Origin: Penelope pileata
Lineage: Eukaryota > Chordata > Aves > Galliformes > Cracidae
Assembly (NCBI GenBank): GCA_013396635.1
Contig: WBMW01005300.1
Location: forward strand, 132,718 to 196,717
DNA: 64,000 nucleotides
Reading direction: 5' to 3'
The notes beneath the pieces are model-generated. The model saw only the letters and a program-made list of their open reading frames with translations, did not search any database and was not told the origin of the DNA. Below, piece after piece: positions 48,971 through 60,305 of the stretch. A program made the translations under genes and the position numbers. Each line of letters starts with the position of its first letter. Positions within the stretch are counted from its first letter, which is position 1.

Positions 48971-51900
48971 GCCCGTTTTTCAGCCTACAAAAAAGATGAG
49001 TGCGTATGCTGGGCTCCAGTTTTTGCTAAACAGATGGCACTCATTTTCCTTAAACAACATCTGAAAGACGCTTTTAGTTTTCTTGAGGACTGAAGAGGCT
49101 CCATCGCATCTATATGTGGCTGTGCATCCTGCCCACCCTTCTCTGCCTCTCCATACTGGGCTTGCTTATGGCTTTGACATACAGTCATCGATTTTTGAAG
49201 GTTAAGTAGCAAAGGATGCACCCCAAATAGGTCTTGGTTATTTTTTTTTAATGTGTTTTTAAGTGATGTGCAAAGATAGATGCTGCGTGTTTCCTCGTAG
49301 TAACTGGAGAAGTACTCTCATTTCCAGTGCCTGATGTGTTTCAGAAGTGACAGAAGTTGACAGCAGCAATCCAAACCGATGTCCTCATTTGAAAGAGATG
49401 TTCTGAACTCGTGGAAGTCACAGAGGGGAAGACAAAGACTATAAAATGGAATAACAAGTGTGTATAGGCTGTTAGAAACCCTCAATGTTTTAAAGACTGA
49501 AAGTCAGCGTTCCATAAGTTAACTTTGAGTAATTGCTGCCCCGTGAAGAGACGTCTCAGCTTCAGCTGGTGGTTGTCTGTAGGTGGGTGGGCTGGGGGAG
49601 CTTGGTACTTGCTCACTTCTATACAGGGAAGAAGTATGTTTACAACAGATAAGGAAGGAAGTTAATCTGATCTGTTGTATACCAGAATACCAACCTAAAT
49701 TAGTTAATAGGCAAGAAGGACCACTCGTCTTGAGGCTTTGTAGCTGGCTGGCATGGCCGGTATCTGACTCTGTGCAGGTCTGAGTATCTGAGTGTACACC
49801 AGGGGAGTGTTCATGTGGATTTCAGTGGGTGTTCCCTCAGTCCTTACAACTCCTTAATGCAGATGAGATTTCAAAGAGGGGGATGTTCTCAATGTTGGTG
49901 GTAAAAAAGTGTCCTTCTGGAGTGTTTTTTTTTTTTTAAATAAACGTGAGGATTCTGTACCCTGACAGGGCTGTACAGCTACAGCCCTGCTCAGGAAACA
50001 GTGCAGTGCCATCTGTGCTCAGTGGCTGTTTTGAAGGTCAGGGACCTTTGTACTTAGTGACTTCCACTTTTTAAGAAATAGCACCATGTCCTTATGTAAG
50101 TGATGACGCTGGAGCACATAATCAGTTCTTACAGTTGTATACACAGAAAACTGCTGCTTTTTATAGGGCTGCCGTAACCTTTCCCAGTTTCTCATGCTTC
50201 ATGCTGGTGTTATCTCAGTGTCATGCATCTTTTTTGGATATCTTTTTGTGCTTTTAATTTTTTTTCCTGTTTCTTTCTTCTTCTTGTTTTGACTAATTTG
50301 TACTACTTTCAAAGCTTAAGGAGGCTTTTTTGAAGAGAGAAGTTTTTATGCAGGCCCTACAGCTTTGCATTTTACTGTGAGGTGTTTCTGGATGCTATCA
50401 ATATGAATGACGTAGGAAAGATAGCGTAGAAATTTTAAAAATTACTTAAATCTTTCAGCACTTGAGTATTTCTTTGTGAAAGACTCGGTGTAAACAATTG
50501 ACTCATAATTTTAAGAGGTAAAAACCATTCTGAAAATTACTTTAGGTAGTTGGTGATGGGACTGCTTTTTACACAAGTCTTTGTGGTTTTTTTTCTTCTT
50601 TTGTGTGTTACCTTGTTGATTAAGTTTGTGGGTCTTCCTCCCTCTCACTTGAAAGCCAGCCTAATTTATATCAGGGAAACCTGTTTCGAAGGGTGTTTTT
50701 TCTTTTCAAAGTTCAGTTTGGTATTGCAGTGTAGATGCCATTGTTACCTGCTAACACTGTTACAAGACTAAGAACAAAACAACAAAGTTTGTATAAACAT
50801 CATTTTAATCCCAGTAGCTTAACATCCACTTTGCACTGCATGAGCATTACATGACCCTGTGGCATATGACAAGTGGATGGAGTTAGCTGGCTAGCTGTAA
50901 CACCTCAGAAATGGTTGAACAGAGGCAGTTGTTCCTGAAGGTCCTACAGGAGTGAATCTACTGGACTTGAGGCATTTTTATGAATCATTTGGAAGTAATT
51001 ACAAAATTATAATTACTAAAACTTGCAAATGAAACAAGATGGATAGATATGAGGCAGTGAGGGCAGAACAACTGTACATCCCATCTAGAGCTCGTGTGAA
51101 GTTACTCTAGTAAAACAAAGTCCACCTTTGTGCAGCTGTGTTCTCAGTCATGCACTGAAGGTGAGGAACAAAGGCATGGGACTGTATCCAGAAATGTTTT
51201 GTCTGGTAAGAAATAAATATGAATGAGCAGTTCATCAGAAGCTCCCAGTATAATGCTGTGACTAAAAAATGTGCAGTATATTCCTCAATGTTTTTTAAAG
51301 GCCTTTACTGATCAGGAACAAGGTGAGGATTTTTGGCTGAGTATGAAGTAATGCTAACAATGAATGCTGTATTGAAGATTGGGTTCTTTAAGAGTCATTG
51401 TCAAGCACTGGAAAATGTGGAAAAGCATTTAAAAAATGATTTTAATATTACCTTGTGGTGAAAGGCTTGGAAAAACTCTGTTTGCACTGTTAGTGAGAAG
51501 TGGCTTTTATGCAGCACGCTTAGTGAGGTGCAGTGCTTCATTTGGTGTATACTTAACAAGATCTGGTGGCTGGGAAGTGAAGACAGATGGGATCAATCTG
51601 AAAGGTGAGTGAGAGTGAGTAACAAAGTAAGAAGGGAAATGGTGGATTATCCAACTCTTGGTGCTTTCAGCTCAAGTTTATATGCCTTTCTTGGAATTTG
51701 GCACATGGATGACTGGGTGGTGTTTCAAATCCATGGGTGTAAAGAAGCTTTGGCTGCGCTGGGCTGACTCTGGTTCTCTGAGTGACACGTCACTGCTTTC
51801 ATAAACATGGATCCTTCAGCACGGTTGTGATGTGCACAGGTGACCAAAGAGAGGCAGTGCTCTGAGTGTAGATCCTAGGTGCAGGGAACATCAGCTGTCC

Positions 51901-52632
51901 TGGAGCATGAGAGCTTTTCTCTACGAGATGGGATGCGTGTGCAGGGCACCCTGGGCAGTGCGGTAACATTGGTCTGAGCAGCCCCTGCTGGTTTATTTCC
52001 TTCTTCCAATGTTCAGATTGTCTGCTGACAGTCATGGTGTCAAGCTCTGCTTCCAGCTGCACGCTGTAGCCCTAGCATGGGAACACTTGTGCTGTTTGTA
52101 CTTGGACTACGTGATTTTAATAGTCCTTCTGAACTTAAATTCCTTGGGTCTTCTAAACTTTTTTTTTTTTTGACGATTTCCTGGTGGTTCTGTGGTAGGT
52201 AATGATAGGATTGCATCATTTATTTTGAAATAACGGAACTGAGGGGGGATATTTAGGAGCTGGCTTTTGTTTATCATCATTCCTTCTTTTTGTTTGCAGG
52301 ATATTATTTGTGTGAGAGCTCATATTGCCCAAACTGCCCAACGTATTTCAGCTGTTCAGGGCTGCACCTCCAGAGCTGCTGAGGTCTCTTCCTGGAGAGG
52401 AAGCTTTACTTTGTTACTGCTGTGTAATTCACTCTCCAGTGCTGTTCAGCTATGCTGAATGTGTTTGAGAGCGGTGGAAGCTATCAAGTATTACAAAGCT
52501 CCTTTGGCACTGGAGAAGTCTTGGCAGAAGTTGACTTTTTGGCTTAATCTGAAGAAAGATGAATCTTTCTACAAAGTTGAAAGAAAATGTTAAGAGTTAT
52601 GGGTTCTGGCAGGAGTTATACCAGTTGGAAGC

Positions 52633-52666
52633 CTTTGTTTTGTTTTGTTTTGTTTTTGTTTTGTTT
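52633..52666. repeat. (TTTTG)n microsatellite
   Basis: About six TTTTG units, one with an extra T. Confidence 0.9.
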
Positions 52667-55578
52667 CTCTCCCCATGATACATAGCAAGGTAGGAAGTTA
52701 GAAGCCTGGAGGTATCCTCTCCTGGTGGTGCTTTGAAGAAAATGGGTAAACTGAATGCAACTCTCATTTTTTCCATCTTAAATTTATCAGTGAAGGACGT
52801 AATTTTTCTAATCTGAGCCTATTCCTCATGGGATTTTGTTGATACCACTGAGACTGTGTTGGGGTGCGGGTTGTTCCTACTTGTCCTGTAAAGGTGTGGA
52901 AGTTATTCTCTAGTTCACTTAGGGGCTCTCCAGCAGCTAAGCTTCCATTTGTGATCTCATTCAGACTGGCTGTTACTTATTGTGTTATTTCAAAAAAGAA
53001 AATGGAACCATGAAGTCTCAGACAAGTTAGCATGCTTCAGATCGAAGGTTGAATCTTGTTGAACGTGCCCTGGTTAGCTCATAGGCTGTGAGGCCGGGGG
53101 GGCTGCAAATCTGATCTGACCTTCTAACACAGGCATTGAAGGGTTTTTTAATGAAATAATTCTTTTTATAGCCAGGATACTGCTTCTACAGTAAAAAAGA
53201 AAATAAACAGAATGTCACAGTAACCAGTTATTACTGTATAGCTGGACAAGTTCCCCCAAATTTGATTATTCTGCTAAATACTTAAACCTGCCTCTAGACT
53301 GAATTTAATTTGTTTCAGATCATTAGGTCATTAGATATCTATCCAAATATAGATTTATCTGCGTGCAGTTAGTATGCTGATGATTATCAGATCCCTACAT
53401 TAGAGTTATGGTCTGCAGTCATACTGAATCCTTTGAGTGTCTCGTTAAGATTTTTTTCATTCCTTAACTGCTTTCACGGTGCTGTTTGAAGAGCGATCTA
53501 GCAGTGGACTCTGGAACGGCAGAGAACAGAGTGCTTTTCTGGCAGTCGCACAGGGCCAGGTGCAGCAGTAAAGCAACTTCCATGTTCTTACTCAATATTC
53601 TCGGTGGGTATAGGCCATTGCAGCAGTCTTGTTGGGAACTGCATCATTGGAGGCCTGTGCCCAGCTGCTGTCTATCTCCAGGTTCCTTCAGTGATTCCTG
53701 GCTGGTTTCCTGGCCGTGTCCATGTAGACAAGACCTTTCCATTGTTGGCATTCAAAGAAACTTACTCTGGCTTGTCCCAAGATTCTCAGGTGATACAGTC
53801 TGCATTGTAACAGAGAGAGATTTTCATAACTTCTTTTGCTCACCATAAAAACGCGCCGGTAAGTGTTGTTTGTTCTGAGGCTGTGGAGAAACATGAAATA
53901 GTGCTCAGTGCCCCCTCAGTATTTGCATGTTGGCACTCTGCTGAAGCTTCAAAAATATGAGCTGCTGAACAGTTATCTTTTGGCCAGTGTAGGTAAGGAC
54001 AGTCTGTATAAGAGTCACAAAATGAAGCATAAGAAAAAGCCATAAAGCTTATTGATCTGGTTTCTGATATATGCAAGATAGACCACATTAACTTTTTTAA
54101 TATTCAGTTTCTGAACTAAAATATCAGTGAATGCTAAATAATACAATTAAGGCATTAACTCAGACCATTACTGCTCTTTTATGATCTGAAAGTGCTGGGT
54201 TTGTTTCTCTGTGAAACCATCATATTTACCGTCACTAATTCTTGCTTTTCTTGCAATAATTTAGAACAGTAACCCATGCTGTCTTTTATCCAGACCGCTG
54301 GAGTTTCCTCAGGCTCAGGTGAAAAACAGTGTTTACGTCTTTTGGATGATATGTTTGACCTTAACCTGCACTTTAAACAAGTTCAATAGTATTTAATAGA
54401 ATTTTATCATAGCAGCAGGATTCAATTTAATTTTTTTTTCCCTCAACTGATTTTGTTTTATTGAATATTTTCAGTGATTTTGGTTTTAGTTATTGGCCAC
54501 TCAGTTGTGTTTTGTTGGGTTTTTTTTGATATCGGCATGCTGTTCACCTTTCTAGGGCTATGGATCTCCTTATCCTTTTGCTCGCCTTTCAGTTTTATGT
54601 ATTTTTCTAATTTATCACATTCATTGCCAGTGCTTCTCTTGCCGTTCCTGCAAGGGTTTTTATTCTTTACTCCCAGTTGTTTTCACTTCCCTTGTAAACT
54701 GTGCAGTTTTTCACTGCTCTTTTTTTCAATAGCATCATTGTAGCTTATCAGGCATCTAGTTAAAACACTTATTGAAACTTTTTTTTTTTTTTTACTTCTA
54801 CGTATTTTCTTCTGAAAATGTAGCGGTAACTGATTTTGAACTTTCTGAAACAGGCGCTCTTAATACATCTGTGATTGGTATCAGCTTTGACCTAAATTTT
54901 TGCGTTGATTCAGTTTGTCTTTACGTGTTAAGCACACTCTTAATCTCTCTGATGTCACAGAATTTTAGTCTTTCAGCAGCTTTTATTTTACTGTATGTAC
55001 TCTTCTGCTCAGAAAACCAATGGGATGTAAAATTATGGAAAAAGCGAACACTAACTTTTTGGAAGCTTAGTTTGAGGGAATAATGCTTAAAAAGTTTGCT
55101 GCTGGTTTAAAAACTGGATAGTATTGTCATGGATACTGACACGTTTGGGCTGTCAGCATTCACAGCGTCCTGTACCACTTTTCAAAGACGATATGGGTTA
55201 AGAATTTGACTTTTATAGCGTCCTGGTAGTTGTGAGAAACTGTGGAGTTTGTTACAAATGAGACTGCTCAAGAAAGCTGAAACATCTTCTGAAGTCAGAG
55301 GGAGTCTGGCTGAACCAAACCCTCAGGCTGGCGTGCGCCGTCTGTGATGTAATGTTAGACTACAATTTGCCTTGTGCAATCTTGCAATCTAGTACTTCCT
55401 TCCTACGCTTGTAGGATGCCCTGAGGCCTTCAGAAGTGTTTCTTCGAGCGTCTGTGTAAGAGGGGAGGTGCCAAAAATGGGGGGTGGTGGGAGGGCTGTG
55501 GCCAGCTTGGAGGGCTGCTCAGGTCAGGTCCAGGGGAGGGTGGCTCAAGGAGGGGAGAGCATTGTAATGGGAGAGAGG

Positions 55579-55592
55579 ACAGCAGAGGGTGC
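55579..55592 (+). promoter_or_regulatory. CTCF-like core motif, candidate
   Basis: ACAGCAGAGGGTGC differs from the classical CCAGCAGAGGGCGC only at two bases. The best CTCF-like match I noticed in the right half. Motif match only. Confidence 0.25.
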
Positions 55593-58500
55593 TTTGAAAG
55601 CGCTTGTATTGCCAGACTGAGTTTAAACTGATCTAAAGCACAGAGGAACCCAGATACAGTCCCTTGTTCCTCCTTGGGTCATCTCTGGCCGCATGCGGTC
55701 AGGAGGTGAGTTGGGATGCTGTTTGCTTTGTGACGACACTGCTGGGAGAGCTGGTGAGGCTGCCATGGAGAATGGGTGGCCGGGACCATGAGTGGAACCA
55801 CCCCTTCTGATGGCAGGGCAGTCCTAGACTGAAGCAGGCTATCAAACTGGCCTTTAAACAGCTTAAGCTGCGCTCATCTGTCACTGATACTCATCTGGTC
55901 ACAGAAAGAATCAGTTCTGGGAATTGAGAGAGGATTCATTGCATACAAAAAAAAAAAAAAAGAAAGAAACTTTGTGAGTTCACTAGTCCTACTCGTAGGA
56001 TGAAACGTGCTTCAGTACTGATGGAGGGTAGAGGATGAGGTGGTGTGGCCACTTCAGGCTGGAGTTGGTGAGGCTGCTCTTGAGTAGCAAGCCACAGATT
56101 CACTGAACTGTTCTATGTTCCCAAGCTCTGGCCGTCCTGGAAGGTCTGGAAGCACCTTAGGGTGTGCTTCCTGCTTCATGTGCTTCCTGGTACTGGCAGA
56201 TGAACCAGCCCATGCTTATCGTAAGTGGGAGTGAGGGGTTATTTGACGATGGGTCTGAAGGTCTGTTTGCTGGATGAGAAATGTGGTGGGAACAGCAAAC
56301 TGAAGTTTTACATGAGGACTTCCTGTAAGTTGCACTGATTTTTCTTCTTGGTATGTGCTAAGGAGAAAAGAGCATCTGGACAGACTGCTGGTTCTGTAAT
56401 GCTCACTTGCCAGTTCTGTAATCCTTAATTTCTGTTTTCCTGTTCCTCAGGGGCAAATTAGTTACAAACTCACTAAATAGCATCATTTACATTTGATGCG
56501 TGCGCCTTGGCAGCGTGTTGAGTAAGGCAAGCCTTCAGTGTGCTGCTTTTTGTTCTTGGCTATTTAATGTTAGCAGAGCTTAAAATTGGATGAAGAATCT
56601 TCTGATTACCCCTTTCTGGGAATTTTAAAGAGTTGTTTTTCTCCAAGTAGTTGAGTCTCAGGATTCAACTATATACACGCTTAAGTGCTTTTGTGAAGTT
56701 TAGAGCTTGGGGGGGGGAAAAGCAAAATTTCTAGTTGGTTTTGAGTTCTCATGATGACTAAATACTAATGCTAGGTCTCTCTGGGATTTGTTTGATGTTA
56801 ATGGAGAGATCTGCAAGCTGCCACACTCATGAGACCCAGACTTGTTTAAACCACTTGGAAAAAATACAGTTTCTGTTAAAATGCTCAGATTTTGGATGAG
56901 AACACTATGCAAAACTTTTTGAAAAGAAAACCAAAAAAGGTGGAGGTGTGTGTTGATTAAAGTTGCTAAATAGAACAGAAGCTGTATGGACTTGCCTTGC
57001 TGGGAGGAGAAAGTTAATTTGAACTAGTAAAAATGTCAGTGGGCTTTGAGCTGTGAATATCTGTCGTTATTACAGTCTTGAAGGCAATTATATGATAGAT
57101 ATGTATTATGAAAAAGATTTATAGTTCAGGGAAACGTTATATTGCTTTCTAAAATTTTTCTTATTGGCATGTATTTATGAGAATCTTTTGGTTACTGAAG
57201 TCTTTTAAGTTCATCAATATAACAGGGATCCAGAAAGGAGCTTCAAGCCTTCGGGTTTCTGAGATGAAGATTTCAGCGTGCTTTTGCAGCTTGTGGCCTA
57301 ACCTGGCCAACCCCCTGCGGTACCACTACTTCTGGTCAGTGTCTGTGCTGGAAAGCTTCCTTACTGCCCTCGCTGAGAACAATTAGTGTTTAGAACAGAG
57401 CATGTAGTCAATACTTTCTAGTACTCAGCAGGTATATTTTGCCTGTTCTACTTCACGTTCTTAGAATATAAAATTGGATTTTTTGTTCTATATTTAACAG
57501 CGTTCTCTCCAGCACACTTCTGCTGCTGGATTTTACTGTTGATGGTACAATTTCCTGCCGAATACTTTATTATAGAAGCTCCTGCTGCTGAATGTCAAAG
57601 ATATTTTAATAACTTAAAATAACAGAAAAATCCTTTATTTGAAATATGCTCATCTGAAGAGGGACTGAGGAAGTGGAAAAGGGTACAACTAGAAAATACC
57701 ACGGAACACAGGGTATTTGTGTCCCATTCAAATAATTCTTTAAATCTGTAATTAATGTAATAAAGCACTTCAACACTTCTCTTAGTAAGTAATATTTTGT
57801 CTGCATACCTAAAATTGGAGCTGGTTATTGGTATGTGATACCTAAGTATTTCTGTGAAGAAAATTCTATTTACTGTTTCTGAGAACTTAGACTTTTGCAT
57901 GGATATTAATGTGATTAAGTACATTTTAAACCATTAAACCTGTGATTGTTTTAACCATTACAAATGCTAGTAAATGCATCTGTCTTCCTGCTTGCTGGTG
58001 ACACCGCGTGTGCGAATACAAGGCGTTCTGAAAAGCCTACTGGTGAAGCTAGCATTGACTAAACTATAATATCTTCAGTTTAGAAGCACCTGTGAGTTAG
58101 TGGCCAGGAAGCAGTCAGCTGGTGAGGACGCTTGCTCTGAACACAAGACTTAGCTGTTACCAGCTGTGCCTTAAATCCTATGGTCTCTGACCCCTGCATG
58201 CAGTGGTTGGATTAAAGGCTCTGGCTGAGCATCTCTGGCTCCTTGTTATGTAAAAACATAGATCTGCACTGGGGTGTGCGGGATTACTCACTTTGTGCAA
58301 TGGCTGGCTGTTGCTTGTGGGTGGAACTCTGCATCAGCGAAAGAACTACTTGGTCATGTTTGAGATGAGGCTTTGCTCAATTTGTTTCACTTCTTTCTAA
58401 AGACAGTGTTGTCATCTTCAGCTGTAACTTGCTTTCAAAATAAAATCAGAATGTTGTGGTAGGTACAGAATGTTTTCCCATTGTGCGTTAATTCTGTAAT

Positions 58501-59631
58501 CAGCTTCTCCAGGGATTTTCATAAATTATCTTACTTTCTATGGGCATGTCGAGGATCCATGCAAATAGGACAAATTTAAGGGGGAAACCATGAAACAGAC
58601 TTAAGAAGATGCTGTCAAATGTGAAAAGTAATGGGAAACAGTGACAGAATTGACATTGGATGGAAGATTTTTGTTTGTCAAGCCACATTCATTTTTTGTA
58701 ATTTAATGTTGTACTGGAGAACAGAGAGAATACCAGCGTAAATTGTATGTGTCCAAGAAAAATACGGCTGGCAGTACGTATCCGCAAACTGACTGCTGAA
58801 CTTCTCTTCATGTGCTGTGTGGCCGGTTAAGGTTCACATCAAGGTGGTACTGCATGGCTTCTCATGGGCAATGTAAACTGCTTTAGATGAAAGCTTTCTA
58901 GCAAGTAGTATGTAAACTGGGGCGTGTTCAGCAATCTAACAGCTCATAGTTGTGTCCTGAAGCAGATGAACGTACCCAGCCCTGAAGAATATTTCTCTGT
59001 CTGGGTCTTCGTGTGGATATAAGAAAGACCAGGCTTCCATCTGATGACCATCAACAGTTGGGTTAGCTGTGTTACCAGTTCACTTGTAGTTTTACTGCTG
59101 TTTCTGGAGAAGAAAAAGCTGTTTTGACATAAGTCTACTTAAAATTAAGGCACAGTAACTTTAGTCTCTGTGACTGTGTTGCAGAATTTGGTGAAAGGGT
59201 GGGGACAGGATAGGAAGCATCAACAGGTTTTAGAAGAGGAACTTCCATTCAAAATGGTACAACAGCAACGTGGTCTTTTTTAGGATTGTCATTTATTTGC
59301 TTTGTGTTTTTGTGAACATTTTTCAATTATATCAGTCCATGAGTGCCTACTGTGTGTGTGCTTATACACATGAGTGGGCCTCTGTGTGTGTAGAATGTAA
59401 GTATAGATCAGTCTGTCGTTACAGATTCCTGCACTTCTTTGAAAGTGGGAGGAAAATTGGGAAAGCTTGTTAAAAGCAATGTATTCTAACAAGTGAAGGA
59501 CGTAAAAACTGAACAGAAGTGGGGGGGAAGGAATTCATTTCATATTAACCCCCAGTAGCCTGTGTTAAATATAATACACGTATCTGAGAGTTGTTTCATT
59601 ATTTAGCTACCTTGAAATAGTATGCTTAGTT

Positions 59632-60300
59632 CACAGAATCACAGAATTGCAGGGGTTGGAAGGGACCTCGAGAGATCATCGAGTCCAGCCCCCCTGCCAA
59701 AGCAGTTCCCTAGAGCAGGTCGCACAGGCAGGCGTCCAGATGGGTCTTGAATATCTCCAGGGAAGGAGACTCCACGGCCTCCCCAGGCAGCCTGTTCCAG
59801 TGCTCCGTCACCCGCACTGTGAAGAAGTTCTTACGCGTATTGGTGCAGAACTTTCTATGCTCCAGTTTGTGATCATTTCCCCTCATCCTGTCCCCACGGA
59901 AAAGAGATTGCCCATGTCCATTTGCCTCCCACATTTTAGATATTTGCAGACACTGATCAGATCCCCTCTCAGCCTTCTTTTCTCAAGGCTGAACAGACCC
60001 AGATTACCCAGCCTCTCCTCATAGAGGAGATGCTCCAGGCCCTTTACCATCTTTATGGCCCTCTGCTGGACTCCGTCCAGGAGGTCCCTGTCTTTTTTAC
60101 ATTGAGGAGCCCAGAACTGGATACAGTACTCCAGCTGAGGCCTGACCAGGGCAGAGTAGAGGGGGAGGATCACCTCCCTCGACCTGCTGGCAGTGCTCTT
60201 TTTAATGCACCCCAGGATCCTGTTGGCCTTTTTGGCCACTAGGGCACAATTGCAATCATTTCTGATTTTATCAAGGTTCTTTCGATTGCAGCCACCTATT
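59632..60300 (-). mobile_element. CR1 LINE, 0.67-kb 3' copy, minus strand
   Basis: The longest repeat in the window. Plus-strand reading begins CACAGAATCACAGAATTGCA, the reversed octamer tail, then GGTTGGAAGGGACCTCGAGA and continues through the full CR1 3' UTR and the C-terminal end of ORF2. The element is 5'-truncated, as nearly all CR1 copies are; the boundary near 60300 is approximate. It belongs to the same subfamily type as the copy at 47.7 kb, judging from shared text such as CTGCCAAAGCAGTT and GACTCCAC. Confidence 0.96.
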
Positions 60301-60305
60301 GACAT
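59710..60305 (-). pseudogene. CR1 ORF2 C-terminal remnant, frameshifted
   Basis: The minus strand reads the end of the CR1 reverse-transcriptase polyprotein. One frame (60305 to 59883) carries ALVAKKANRILGCIKKSTAS, SALVRPQLEYCIQFWAPQ, and GLEHLLYEERLGNLGLFSLE, the conserved segment after the catalytic domain. It runs out near 59890, while a second frame (59934 to 59710) carries the continuation, RVTEHWNRLPGEAVESPS and the terminal CLCDLL. The switch between frames near 59895 marks a small indel. The catalytic YADD-type reverse-transcriptase motif and the endonuclease lie upstream and are absent, so the copy is inactive. Confidence 0.9.

Larger units (their letters stand above)
48971..59631. 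other. Long T/G-leaning non-coding stretch, possible first intron
   Basis: About 10.7 kb with no supported coding exon. By eye the plus strand holds more T than A and more G than C, with many poly-T runs (T13 at 49925-49937, T13 at 52159-52171, T15 at 54779-54793), as expected for the sense strand of a transcribed intron. An A15 run lies at 55947-55961. A strong acceptor-like site ends at 52300 and a donor-like site follows 51604; neither bounds an exon I can identify. Confidence 0.55.
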
